From the NCBI GenBank assembly GCA_951213105.1, contig OX578134.1:135528793-135592792 (forward strand): DNA of 64,000 nt, written 5' to 3'. The translations under genes were made by a program, and so were the position numbers. Positions 1-11,464 of this stretch are shown in pieces; the first letter of the stretch is position 1, and each line of letters starts with the position of its first letter. Source of the DNA: Amaurobius ferox (lineage: Eukaryota > Arthropoda > Arachnida > Araneae > Amaurobiidae). Below the pieces are notes generated by a model, which did no database searches, was not told the origin of the DNA, and saw only the letters and a list, made by a program, of their open reading frames with translations.

Positions 1-510
1 TCTAATTATTTTTTTATTTATTTAATGTTTTATGCGATTTCGACCGTTTTTTGCCCTTTTTGTACTTTTTTCTCCACGATCGGGACGTCGTAGAAATAAA
101 CAAATCACACCATCGGAAAGAGCAGACAATTGCGAGTAAAAATATATACATTTCAAATTTCAATTTTGATTTCTAATATTTTTTAAAGATTTTAAAACAA
201 AAGTCACTTTCGGTTCAAAAAAACCAACTTTTGTTTTTAAATCCTTCCATCGTAAAAACTACTCATAATTTCGACTAATAATTTACATTTTTAGAAAGGC
301 CAAAGATCTGGCATTCTTACAAGTCTAATCTGGTTAAGAAATAATGAAAATTGCCTGCAGGATCGCAATTTTAATGACGTGATGATTTTATATTTCTTGC
401 CCAATACTCGGCGAAGAACCGATTCTTCCCCGACATTTTTCCCCCGCAGTAGTTTTTCCCCCGTTTCCATGGAGACCAGGCTTCGGGTTTTAAATGTATT
501 AAGAGCTTAG
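1..510 (+). repeat. U module (plus, 5' end outside window)
   Basis: This matches 3,542-4,050 almost base for base. The module's outer terminus would lie upstream of the window. Its inner end (about 380-470) is the variant with CTCGGCGAAGAACCG. Confidence 0.8.
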
Positions 511-519
511 CATATGTAT

Positions 520-840
520 TGGATAGATACATCGGGTGAAATTATTATATTTATATGATATTTTAAATGGATATTTTAAATTATTTAAATGATTGAATTA
601 TGGTGGATAGAATTCTGGTGATGTATTTGAAATTATTATATTTATGGATTGGTGGAACGATATGGATGATTCATAGAATGATATGGATTTTTTAAATGGA
701 TATTTTAATTTATGGTTATTTTAAATGAATATTTGAATTTCTGGATATTTTAAATGGACATTTCAATTTTATGGATATTTTAAGTGATGGAACGATGGAT
801 ATTTTAATTTTATGTATATTTTAAATACCATATGGTCATT
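520..840. repeat. AT-rich minisatellite (ATGGATATTTTAAATG-type)
   Basis: Short units around GGATATTTTAAATG, TGGAACGATGGAT and GATATTTTAATTTTATG recur many times. The same minisatellite is found at 4,060-4,385, 8,620-8,800, 11,310-11,450 and, shorter, at 1,985-2,040, 3,275-3,365, 5,525-5,600 and 7,790-7,930. It always separates a U module from a SINE array. Confidence 0.75.
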
Positions 841-841
841 A

Positions 842-1980
842 TAAAATTAAAATTAGCGCACGGGAATCGCACTCGGTAGATCCGGGTTCGATTCCCGCCA
901 CTGCCTAAACTGCCTCCGTGTTCAGGCGGTGTACGATCACATTAAACATGTGGGTCCGTAAGTCCTTCCGAGAGGTTGTTGGTAGGGGAAGGAGGGTACG
1001 GTCCCAGTGGATACCTCTCCCACTGGGTTCCGGTCTAAATTGGGTGAATAAAAAGAAAGTTGTGGAGAATGTCGCGGAGGGCGAAGTAACCCAGTGGTTA
1101 GAGCGCGGGATTTGCACTTGGTAGGCCCGGGTTCGATTCCCAAAATTGCCGCCATGTTCACGTCCGGAAGAACCAAAACAAATTTACATTGGTCTGGAAA
1201 AAAAGAAAGTTACGAAGATTGTCGCGAAGGGCGCGGTAGCCAAGTGGTTACGCGCAGAAATTGCACTCGGTAAGCCCGGGTTCGAATCCCCCCACTGGCG
1301 AAACTGACGCCGTGTTCAAACGGAGTACGATCACTTTAAACATGTGGGACCGTAAATCCTTCCGAGGGGTTAGTGGTAGGGGAAGGAGGGTACGGTCCCT
1401 GTGGATACCTCCCCCACTGAGTTCCGGTCTAAATTGGGTGGTACTTCCTGGCCGTCCAAACAGTTACCTTACACCTTTCTGGTAGGTCGCGCCAGCGAGT
1501 TTGCAACGATCAGAATTTGCCACGGTCAGAATTTTTAAGGGTAGCGAACAGGCTGGTACGGTCCCCGTGGGTGCCTCTCCCACTGGGTTCCGGTCTAAAT
1601 TCGGTGAATAAAATGAAAGTTATGGAAAATGTCGCGGAGGGCGAAGTACACCAGTGGTTAGCGCGCGGGAATTTCAATGGGTAGGCCCGGGTTCGATTCC
1701 CGCCACTGCCAAAACTGCAGCCGCGTTCACGCGGAGTACGATCACGTTAAACATGTGGGATCGTAAGTCCTTCCGAAAGGTTGGTGGTAGGGGAAGGAGG
1801 GTACGGTCCCTGTGGATGTCTCCCCCACTGAGTTCCGGTCTAAATTGGGTGGCACTTCCTGGCCGTCCAAACAGTTACCTTACACCTTCTGGTAAGGTCG
1901 CGCCAGCGAGTGTGCCACGGTTAAAATTTGCCACGGTCAGAATTTTCAAGGGTAGCGAACAGGCTAGTCGCTAAAGGCGG
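842..1980 (+). mobile_element. Array of four tRNA-headed SINE units (array 1)
   Basis: Four copies of a Pol III B-box (GGTTCGATTCC or close) lie near 881, 1126, 1277 and 1687. Each is preceded by an A-box-like TAGCCCAGTGGTTAGCGC or a variant, and followed by a shared body containing GAGTACGATCACGTTAAACATG and GGTAGGGGAAGGAGGGTACG motifs. The layout is that of a tRNA-derived SINE. Units join head to tail through a short AT-rich linker (AATAAAAAGAAAGTTATGG), while some carry the fuller tail ending near CCTTACACCTTTCTGGTAGG. The heads have mismatched acceptor arms and no clean cloverleaf, so they are not working tRNA genes. The array is repeated almost exactly at 4,383-5,521. Confidence 0.85.
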
Positions 1981-2039
1981 CTAGTCTAAAATATCCAAAA
2001 GTTAAAATATACATTTAAAAAATCCAGATCGTCCCATCA

Positions 2040-2678
2040 TTTAAAATATAAATATAATAATTTATATAGAGCAAAGGTGCTCTATTCAGAACCGTGACGT
2101 CACCTCCACCTTGACGTCCCCACCCACCACCTTCCCTGCTTCAGCGGGGGAGAAACGAACGGAACGCCGAGAAATTTAAAATCATGACGTCTTTAAAATT
2201 GCGATCCTGAAGGCAATTTTCATTATTTCTGGACCAGATTAGACTTGTAAGAATGCCAGATATTTCAGCTTTCTAAAAATGTAAATTATTAGTCGAAATT
2301 ATGAGTACTTTTTACTATGCGAGAATTTAAAAACCAAAAATCGTTTTTTTGAGCCAAAAGTGACTTTTGTTTTAAAATCTTTAAAAAATATTAGAAATCG
2401 AAATGGAGATTTGAAATTGATATATTTTTACTCGTAATTGTCTGCTCTTTTCGATGGTGTGAGTTGTTTTTTTCTACGACGTCTGGATCGTGGAGAAAAA
2501 AGGGCAAAAAGGGCAAAAAAAGGTCGAAATCGCATAAAACATTAAATAAATAAAAAAATAATTAGAATTTTGAAAATCGGTTTTCACGTGTCCCCTTCCC
2601 TCCCCCCCAGGTCTCCGATTGCCAAATTTCGTAGCTCTCCGACGCGCGGTCGCGAAACGTATAGTGTATAAGACAGGG
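2040..2678 (-). repeat. U module (minus, outer end deleted)
   Basis: Inverted copy of the module: AGAGCAAAGGTGCTCT at the inner end and GACGTCACCTCCACC next to it. It is cut at TATAAGACAG. The matching copy at 5,585-6,271 continues through the CA/TG microsatellite and the ATTGCCTTTTATTA terminus. Confidence 0.8.
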
Positions 2679-2683
2679 AACGT

Positions 2684-3280
2684 ACCCTCCTTCCCCTACC
2701 ACCAACCTCTCGGAAAAACATACGGACCCATATGTTTAACGTGATCGTACTCCATGTCAGTGGCGGAAATCGAACCCGGGCCTACCGCGTGCAATTCCCG
2801 CGCGCTAACCACTGGGCTACTTCGCCCTCCGCGACAATCTCCATAACTTTCTTTTTATTCACCCAATTTAGACCGTACCCTCATTCCCCTACCACCAACC
2901 TCTCGGAAGGACTCACGAACCCACATGTTTAACGTGATCGTACTCTGCGTGAACGTGGCGTAAGTTTTGGCAGTGGCGGGAATCGAACCCGGGCCTACTG
3001 AGTGCAATTCTCGCGCGCTAACCACTGGGCTGCCGCGCCCTCCGCGACAATCTCCATAACTTTCTACATATTCACCCAATTTAGACGGGAACCCAGTGGG
3101 GGAGGCATCCACAGGGGCCGTATCCTCCTTCCCCTACCACCAACCTCTCGGAAGGACTTACGGACCCACATATTTAACGTGATCGTATTCCACGTAAACA
3201 CGGCGGCAGTTTTGGCAGTGGCGGGAATCGAACCCGGGCCTACCGCTAACTTCCCGCGCGCTAATTTGCAATTTAAAATG
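2684..3280 (-). mobile_element. Array of three tRNA-headed SINE units (array 2)
   Basis: Reverse complements of the B-box (GGAATCGAACC) occur near 2,765, 2,978 and 3,226, each with its A-box-like partner and the shared SINE body. The first unit starts abruptly inside the body, right after a truncated U module (…TATAAGACAG then GGAACG). The second copy of the block carries about 970 extra bases at this junction. The array is otherwise the same as 7,196-7,790. Confidence 0.85.
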
Positions 3281-4382
3281 ACCATATGCTTAATTCCATC
3301 ATCCTCATTCCATTGTTTCATTGTTCCATCATTTAAAATATCCATAAAATTAAAATATCCATCTATATAATAAAAGGCAATGTCTGTGTGTCTGTCTGTC
3401 TGTCTGTGTGTCTGTCTGTCTGTCTGTGTGTCTGTCTTATTGACTATACGTTTCGCGACCGCGCGTCGGAGAGCTACGAAATTTGGCAATCGGAGACCTG
3501 GGGGGGAGGGAAGGGGACACGTGATAACCGATTTTCAAAATTCTAATTATTTTTTTATTTATTTAATGTTTTATGCGATTTCGACCGTTTTTTGCCCTTT
3601 TTGTACTTTTTTCTCCACGATCGGGACGTCGTAGAAATAAACAAATCACACCATCGGAAAGAGCAGACAATTGCGAGTAAAAATATATACATTTCAAATT
3701 TCAATTTTGATTTCTAATATTTTTTAAAGATTTTAAAACAAAAGTCACTTTCGGTTAAAAAAAACCAACTTTTGTTTTTAAATCCTTCCATCGTAAAAAC
3801 TACTCATAATTTCGACTAATAATTTACATTTTTAGAAAGGCCAAAGATCTGGCATTCTTACAAGTCTAATCTGGTTAAGAAATAATGAAAATTGCCTGCA
3901 GGATCGCAATTTTAAAGACGTGATGATTTTATATTTCTTGCCCAATACTCGGCGAAGAACCGATTCTTCCCCGACATTTTTCCCCCCGCAGTAGTTTTTC
4001 CCCGTTTCCATGGAGACCAGGCTTCGGGTTTTAAATGTATTAAGAGCTTAGCATATGTATTGGATAGATACATCGGGTGAAATTATTATATTTATATGAT
4101 ATTTTAAATGGATATTTTAAATTATTTAAATGATTGAATTATGGTGGATAGAATTCTGGTGATGTATTTGAAATTATTATATTTATGGATTGGTGGAACG
4201 ATATGGATGATTCATAGAATGATATGGATTTTTTAAATGGATATTTTAATTTATGGTTATTTTAAATGAATATTTGAATTTCTGGATATTTTAAATGGAC
4301 ATTTCAATTTTATGGATATTTTAAGTGATGGAACGATGGATATTTTAATTTTTTGGATATTTTAAATACCATATGGTCATTA

Positions 4383-5521
4383 TAAAATTAAAATTAGCGC
4401 ACGGGAATCGCACTCGGTAGATCCGGGTTCGATTCCCGCCACTGCCTAAACTGCCTCCGTGTTCAGGCGGTGTACGATCACATTAAACATGTGGGTCCGT
4501 AAGTCCTTCCGAGAGGTTGTTGGTAGGGGAAGGAGGGTACGGTCCCAGTGGATACCTGTCCCACTGGGTTCCGGTCTAAATTGGGTGAATAAAAAGAAAG
4601 TTGTGGAGAATGTCGCGGAGGGCGAAGTAACCCAGTGGTTAGAGCGCGGGATTTGCACTTGGTAGGCCCGGGTTCGATTCCCAAAATTGCCGCCATGTTC
4701 ACGTCCGGAAGAACCAAAACAAATTTACATTGGTCTGGAAAAAAAGAAAGTTACGAAGATTGTCGCGAAGGGCGCGTTAGCCAAGTGGTTACGCGCAGAA
4801 ATTGCACTCGGTAAGCCCGGGTTCGAATCCCCCCACTGGCGAAACTGACGCCGTGTTCAAACGGAGTACGATCACGTTAAACATGTGGGACCGTAAATCC
4901 TTCCGAGGGGTTGGTGGTAGGGGAAGGAGGGTACGGTCCCTGTGGATACCTCCCCCACTGAGTTCCGGTCTAAATTGGGTGGTACTTCCTGGCCGTCCAA
5001 ACAGTTACCTTACACCTTTCTGGTAGGTCGCGCCAGCGAGTTTGCAACGATCAGAATTTGCCACGGTCAGAATTTTTAAGGGTAGCGAACAGGCTGGTAC
5101 GGTCCCCGTGGGTGCCTCTCCCACTGGGTTCCGGTCTAAATTCGGTGAATAAAATGAAAGTTATGGAAAATGTCGCGGAGGGCGAAGTACAACAGTGGTT
5201 AGCGCGCGGGAATTTCACTGGGTAGGCCCGGGTTCGTTTCCCGCCACTGCCAAAACTGCAGCCGCGTTCACGCGGAGTACGATCACGTTAAACATGTGGG
5301 ATCGTAAGTCCTTCCGAAAGGTTGGTGGTAGGGGAAGGAGGGTACGGTCCCTGTGGATGTCTCCCCCACTGAGTTCCGGTCTAAATTGGGTGGCACTTCC
5401 TGGCCGTCCAAACAGTTACCTTACACCTTCTGGTAAGGTCGCGCCAGCGAGTGTGCCACGGTTACAATTTGCCACGGTCAGAATTTTCAAGGGTAGCGAA
5501 CAGGCTGGTCGCCAAAGGCAG
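4383..5521 (+). mobile_element. Array of four tRNA-headed SINE units (array 3, duplicate of array 1)
   Basis: This is a near-identical copy of array 1, shifted by 3,541 bp. B-boxes lie near 4,421, 4,667, 4,818 and 5,228. Only scattered single-base differences separate it from array 1, for example GGTTCGTTTCC at 5,228, which damages that B-box. The low divergence shows that the 3.5-kb duplication is recent. Confidence 0.85.
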
Positions 5522-5584
5522 CTAGTTTAAAATATCCAAAAGTTAAAATATACATTTAAAAAATCCAGATCGTCCCATCATTTA

Positions 5585-6220
5585 AAATATAAATATAATA
5601 ATTTATATAGAGCAAAGGTGCTCTATTCAGAACCGTGACGTCACCTCCACCTTGACGTCCCCACCCACCACCTTCCCTGCTTCAGCGGGGGAGAAACGAA
5701 CGGAACGCCGAGAAATTTAAAATCATGACGTCTTTAAAATTGCGATCCTGAAGGCAATTTTCATTATTTCTGGACCAGATTAGACTTGTAAGAATGCCAG
5801 ATATTTCAGCTTTCTAAAAATGTAAATTATTAGTCGAAATTATGAGTACTTTTTACTATGCGAGAATTTAAAAACCAAAAATCGTTTTTTTGAGCCAAAA
5901 GTGACTTTTGTTTTAAAATCTTTAAAAAATATTAGAAATCGAAATGGAGATTTGAAATGTATATATTTTTACTCGCAATTGTCTGCTCTTTCCGATGGTG
6001 TGATTTGTTTATTTCTACGACGTCCCGATCGTGGAGAAAAAAGTACAAAAAGGGCAAAAAACGGTCGAAATCGCATAAAACATTAAATAAATAAAAAAAT
6101 AATTAGAATTTTGAAAATCGGTTTTCACGTGTCCCCTTCCCTCCCCCCCAGGTCTCCGATTGCCAAATTTCGTAGCTCTCCGACGCGCGGCCGCTAAACG
6201 TATAGTGTATAAGACAGACA

Positions 6221-6258
<38 letters not shown>

Positions 6259-6271
6259 TTGCCTTTTATTA
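5585..6271 (-). repeat. U module (minus, complete)
   Basis: Complete inverted module with a CACACA microsatellite at 6,222-6,255 and terminus ATTGCCTTTTATTA. It forms the right end of the candidate foldback element. Confidence 0.8.
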
Positions 6272-6284
6272 TTTAAGAAGAAGA

Positions 6285-7790
6285 AGACTAGCCGCCTTTG
6301 GCGACCAGCCTGTTCGCTACCCTTGAAAATTCTGACCGTGGCAAACTCGTTGGCGCGACCTACCAGAAAGGTGTAATGTAACTGCTTGGAAGGCCAGGAA
6401 GTGCCACACAATTTAGACCGGAACCCAATGGGGGAGGCATCCAAAGAGACCGTACCCTCCTTCCCCTACCACAAGCCTCTCGGAAGGATTTGCAGTCCCA
6501 CACGTTTAACGTGATCGTACTCCGCGTGAACACGGCTGCAGTTTTGGCAATGGCGGGAATCGAACCCGGGCCTACCGAGTGAAATTCCCGCGCGCTAACC
6601 ACTGGGCTACCGTGCCATCCGCGACAATCTCCATAACTTTATTTTTATTCGGCAATTTTGGGAATCGAACCCGGGCCTACCAAGTGCAAATCCCGCGCAC
6701 TAACCACTGGGGTACTTCACCCTCCGCGATATTCTTCATAACTTATTTTTTATTCACCCAATTTAGACCGGAACCAAGTGGGAGAAGCATCCACAGGGAC
6801 CGTACCCTTCTTCCCCTACCACCAACCTCTCGGAAGGACTTACAGACCCACATGTTTAACGTGATCGTACTCCGCGTAAACACGGCGGCAATTTTGGGAA
6901 TCGAACCCGGGCCTACCGAGTGCAATTTCCGCGCGCTAACCATTGGGCTACTTAGCCCTACGCGACAATCTCCATAACTTTCTTTTTATTCATCCAATTT
7001 AGACCGTACTCTCCTTCCCCTACCACCAACTTCTCGGAAGGACTCACGGACCCACATGTTTAACGTGCTCGTACTCCGCGTAAACACGGCGGCAATTTTG
7101 GGAATCGAACCCGGGCCTGGTAACTGGTTGGACGGCCAGGATGTGCCACCCAATTTAGACCGGAACCCAGTGGGGGAGGCATCCACAGGGAACTTACCCT
7201 CCTTCCCCTACCACCAACCTCTCGGAAAAACATACGGACCCATATGTTTAACGTGATCGTACTCCATGTCAGTGGCGGAAATCGAACCCGGGCCTACCGC
7301 GTGCAATTCCCGCGCGCTAACCACTGGGCTACTTCGCCCTCCGCGACAATCTCCATAACTTTCTTTTTATTCACCCAATTTAGACCGTACCCTCCTTCCC
7401 CTACCACCAACCTCTCGGAAGGACTCACGAACCCACATGTTTAACGTGATCGTACTCTGCGTGAACGTGGCGTAAGTTTTGGCAGTGGCGGGAATCGAAC
7501 CCGGGCCTACTGAGTGCAATTCCCGCGCGCTAACCACTGGGCTGCCGCGCCCTCCGCGACAATCTCCATAACTTTCTACATATTCACCCAATTTAGACGG
7601 GAACCCAGTGGGGGAGGCATCCACAGGGGCCGTATCCTCCTTCCCCTACCACCAACCTCTCGGAAGGACTTGCGGACCCACATATTTAACGTGATCGTAT
7701 TCCACGTAAACACGGCGGCAGTTTTGGCAGTGGCGGGAATCGAACCCGGGCCTACCGCTAACTTCCCGCGCGCTAATTTGCAATTTAAAA
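6285..7790 (-). mobile_element. Array of seven tRNA-headed SINE units (array 4)
   Basis: Seven inverted B-boxes (near 6,555, 6,660, 6,896, 7,108, 7,277, 7,490 and 7,737) mark seven heads of the same SINE on the minus strand. One unit near 6,650 is a bare head without body. Several units end in CCCAAAATTGCC instead of CCCGCCACTGCC, so at least two head subtypes are mixed. The array forms the outer part of the left arm of the large inverted repeat and mirrors 11,465-12,966. Confidence 0.85.
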
Positions 7791-7924
7791 TGACCATATG
7801 CTTAATTCCATCATCCTCATTCCATCGTTTCATTGTTCCATCATTTAAAATATCCATAAAATTAAAATATCCATTTAAAATATCCAAAAGTTAAAATATA
7901 CATTTAAAAAATCCAGATCGTCCC

Positions 7925-8602
7925 ATCGTTTAAAATATAAATATAATAATTTATATAGAGCAAAGGCGCTCTATTCAGAACCGTGACGTCACCTCCACCT
8001 TGACGTCCCCACCCACCACCTTCCCTGCTTCAGCGGGGGAGAAACGAAGCGGTACGCCGAGCGGAACGCCGAGAAATATAAAATCATGACGTCTTTAAAA
8101 TTGCCATCCTGAAGGCAATTTTCATTATTTCTGGACCAGATTGGACTTGTAAGAATGCCAGATGTTTGACCTTTCTGAAAATGTAAATTATTAGTCGAAA
8201 TTATGAGTACTTTTCACGATGCGAGAATTTAAAAACCAAAAATCGTTTTCTTGAGCAAAAAGTGACTTTTGTTTTAAAATCTTTAAAAAATATTAGAAAT
8301 CGAAATTCAGATTTGAAATTGATATATTTTTACTCGAAATTCTCTGCTCTTTCCGATGGTGTAATTTGTTTTTTCTACGATGTCTGGATCGTGGAGAAAA
8401 AAGGGCAAAAAACGGTCGAAATCGCATAAAACATTAAATAAATAAAAAAATAATTAAAATTTTCAAAATCGGTTTTGACGTGTCCCCTTCCCTCCCCCCC
8501 CCGGGTCTCCGATTGCCAAATTTCGTAGCTCTCCGACGCGCGGTCGCGAAACGTATAGTGCATAAGACAGACACACAGACACACAGACATTGCCTTTTAT
8601 TA
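7925..8602 (-). repeat. U module (minus), inner end of left palindrome arm
   Basis: Inverted module, more divergent from its mirror copy at 10,631-11,305 than the SINE arrays are from theirs. It ends ATTGCCTTTTATTA and is followed by an AGAAGAAG run. Confidence 0.8.
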
Positions 8603-8819
8603 TATAGAAGAAGAAGATGATGGAACGATATGGATTTTTTAAATGGATATTTTAATTTTATGGATATTTTAAATGATGGAACGATGGATATTTTAATTTT
8701 ATGGATATTTTAAATGATGGAACGATGGATATTTAAATTTTATGGATATTTTAAATGAAGGAACAATGGAATGAGGATGATGGAATTAAGAGCTTAGAGA
8801 GCATATGGTCATTTTAAAT

Positions 8820-10625
8820 TGTAAATTAGCGCGCGGGAAGTTAGCGGTAGGCCCGGGTACGATTCCCGCCACTGCCAAAACTGCCGAAGTGTTCACGCGG
8901 AATACGATCACGTTAAACATGCGGGCCCGTAAGTCCTTCCGAGAGGTTGGTGGTAGGGGAAGGAGGGTACGGTCCCTGTGGATGCCTCCTTCACAGGGTT
9001 CCCGTCTAAATTGGGTGAATATAAAGAAAGTTGCGGAGGGCGAGGCAGCCCAGTGGTTAGCGCTCAGGAATTGCACTCGGTAGGCCCGGGTTCGATTCCC
9101 GCCACTTCCAAAACTGCCGCCGTGTTCACGCGGAGTACGATCACGATAAACATGTGGGTCCGGAAGTCCTTCCGAGAGGTTGGTGGTAGGGGAAGGAGGG
9201 TACGGTCCCTGTGGATGCCTCCCTCACAGGGTTCCCGTCTAAATTGGGTGAATATAAAGAAAGTTGCGGAGGGCGAGGCAGCCCAGTGGTTAGCGCTCAG
9301 GAATTGCACTCGGTAGGCCCGGGTTCGATTCCCGCCACTTCCAAAACTGCCGCCGTGTTCACGCGGAGTACGATCACGATAAACATGTGGGTCCGGAAGT
9401 CCTTCCGAGAGGTTGGTGGTAGGGGAAGGAGGGTACGGTCCCTGTGGATGCCTCCCTCACAGGGTTCCCGTCTAAATTGGGTGAATATAAAGAAAGTTGC
9501 GGAGGGCGAGGCAGCCCAGTGGTTAGCGCTCAGGAATTGCACTCGGTAGGCCCGGGTTCGATTCCCGCCACTTCCAAAACTGTCGCCGTGTTCACGCGGA
9601 GTACGATCACGATAAACCTTTTGGTCCGGAAGTCCTTCCGAGAGGTTGGTGGTAGGGGAAGGAGGGTACGGTCCCTGTGGATGCCTCTCCCACTGGGTTC
9701 CGTTCTAAATTGGGTAAATAAAAAGAATGTTATGGAGATAGTCGCTGGGGGCAAAGAAGCCCAGTGGTTAGCGCGCGGGAATTGCACTCAGTAGGCCCGG
9801 GTTCGATTCCCAAAATTGCCGCCGTGTTTACGCGGAGTACGATCACGTTAAACATGTGGGTCCGTGAGTACTTCCGAGAAGTTGGTGGTAGGGGAAGGAG
9901 GGTACGGTCTAAATTGGATGAATAAAAAGAAAGTTATGGAGATTGTCGCGTAGGGCAAAGTAGCCCAATGGTTAGCGCGCGGAAATTGCACTCGGTAGGC
10001 CCGGGTTCGATTCCCAAAATTGCCGCCGTGTTTACGCGGAGTACGATCACGTTAAACATGTGGGTCTGTAAGTCCTTCCGAGAGGTTGGTGGTAGGGGAA
10101 GAAGGGTACGGTCCCTGTGGATGCTTCTCCCACTTGGTTCCGGTCTAAATTGGGTGAATAAAAAGAAAGTTATGAAGAATATCGCGGAGGGTGAAGTACC
10201 CCAGTGGTTAGTGCGCGGGATTTGCACTTGGTAGGCCCGGGTTCGATTCCCAAAATTGCCGAATAAAAATAAAGTTATGGAGATTGTCGCGGATGGCACG
10301 GTAGCCCAGTGGTTAGCGCGCGGGAATTTCACTCGGTAGGCCCGGGTTCGATTCCCGCCATTGCCAAAACTGCAGCCGTGTTCACGCGGAGTACGATCAC
10401 GTTAAACGTGTGGGACTGCAAGTCCTTCCGAGAGGTTTGTGGTAGGGGAAGGAGGGTACGGTCTCTTTGGATGCCTCCCCCATTGGGTTCCGGTCTAAAT
10501 TGTGTGCCACTTCCTGGCCTTCCAAGCAGTTACCTTACACCTTTCTGGTAGGTCGCGCCAACGAGTTTGCCACGGTCAGAATTTTCAAGGGTAGCGAACA
10601 GGCTGGTCGCCAAAGGCGGCTAGTC
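8820..10625 (+). mobile_element. Array of eight tRNA-headed SINE units (array 5)
   Basis: B-boxes lie near 8,843 (variant GGGTACGATTCC), 9,087, 9,320, 9,553, 9,798, 10,006, 10,239 and 10,340. The section from about 8,978 to 9,560 is a regular tandem repeat with a period of exactly 233 bp. The last about 825 bp (9,796-10,620) is a third copy of the end of the right palindrome arm. The array sits between the two inward ends of the palindrome arms, forming its spacer. Confidence 0.85.
8978..9560 (+). repeat. 233-bp tandem repeat of a whole SINE unit
   Basis: Identical open-frame shadows start at 8,978, 9,211 and 9,444, and reverse-strand ones at 9,064 and 9,297, giving an exact 233-bp period. 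Each period contains one tRNA-like head, one body and a shortened AT-rich linker. Copies differ by only a few bases, which means unequal exchange or slippage rather than independent insertion. Confidence 0.9.
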
Positions 10626-10630
10626 TTAAA

Positions 10631-11305
10631 TAATAAAAGGCAATGTCTGTGTGTCTGTGCGTCTGTCTGTCTGTCTGTCTTATACACTATACGTTCAGCG
10701 ACCGCGCGTCGGAGAGCTGCGAAATTTGGCAATCGGAGACCCGGGAGGGTGGGAAGGGGACACATAAAAACCGATTTTTAAAATTTTAATTATTATTTGT
10801 GTTATTTAATGTTTTATGCGATTTCGACCGTTTTTTGATCTTTTTGCCCTTTTTTCTCCTCGATCCAGACATCGTAGAAAAAAACAAATCACACCATCGG
10901 AAAGAGCAGAGAATTTCGAGTAAAAATATATCAATTTCAAATCTCAGAGATAAATTCTAATATTTTTTTATGATTTTAAAGCAAAAGTCACTTTTGACTC
11001 AAAAAAACGATTTTTGGTTTTTAAATTCTCGCATAGTAAAAAGTACTCAGAATTTCGACTAATAATTTACATTTTTAGAAAGCTGAAATATCTGGCATTC
11101 TTACAAGTCTAATCTGGTCCAGAAATAATGAAAATTGCCTTCAGGATCGTAATTTTAAAGACGTCATGATTTTAAATTTCTCGGCGTTCCGCTCGGCGTG
11201 CCGCTTCGTTTCTCCCCCGCTGAAGCAGGGAAGGTGGTGGGTGGGGACGTCAAGGTGGAGGTGACGTCACGGTTCCGAATAGAGCTCCTTTGCTCTATAT
11301 AAATT
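10631..11305 (+). repeat. U module (plus), inner end of right palindrome arm
   Basis: Starts TAATAAAAGGCAATGTCTG, then a CTGT microsatellite, the CGCGTCGGAGAGCT block and the CTCGGCGTTCCG variant of the inner end. It ends at CTCCTTTGCTCTATATAAAT. Confidence 0.8.
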
Positions 11306-11464
11306 ATTATATTTATATTTTAAATGATGGGACGATCTGGATTTTTTAAATGTATATTTTAACTTTTGGATATTTTAAATGGATATTTTAATTTTATGGA
11401 TATTTTAAATGATGGAACAATGAAACAATGGAATGAGGATGATGGAATTAAGCATATGGTCATT

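Larger units (their letters stand above)
3368..6271. mobile_element. Candidate foldback element with long inverted termini carrying SINE array 3
   Basis: The segment begins TAATAAAAGGCAATGTCTG and ends with its reverse complement. About 550 bp from each end match each other in inverted orientation: a CTGT/TG microsatellite, then CGTCGGAGAGCTACGAAATTTGG, GGTCTCCGATTGCC in mirror form, and ACCATCGGAAAGAGCAGAC. The inner ends diverge into two types (one with CTCGGCGAAGAACCG, one with CTCGGCGTTCCG). Between the termini are an AT minisatellite and four SINE units. No transposase frame is seen. No convincing target-site duplication was found, so the boundaries are those of the inverted match only. 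Confidence 0.55.
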
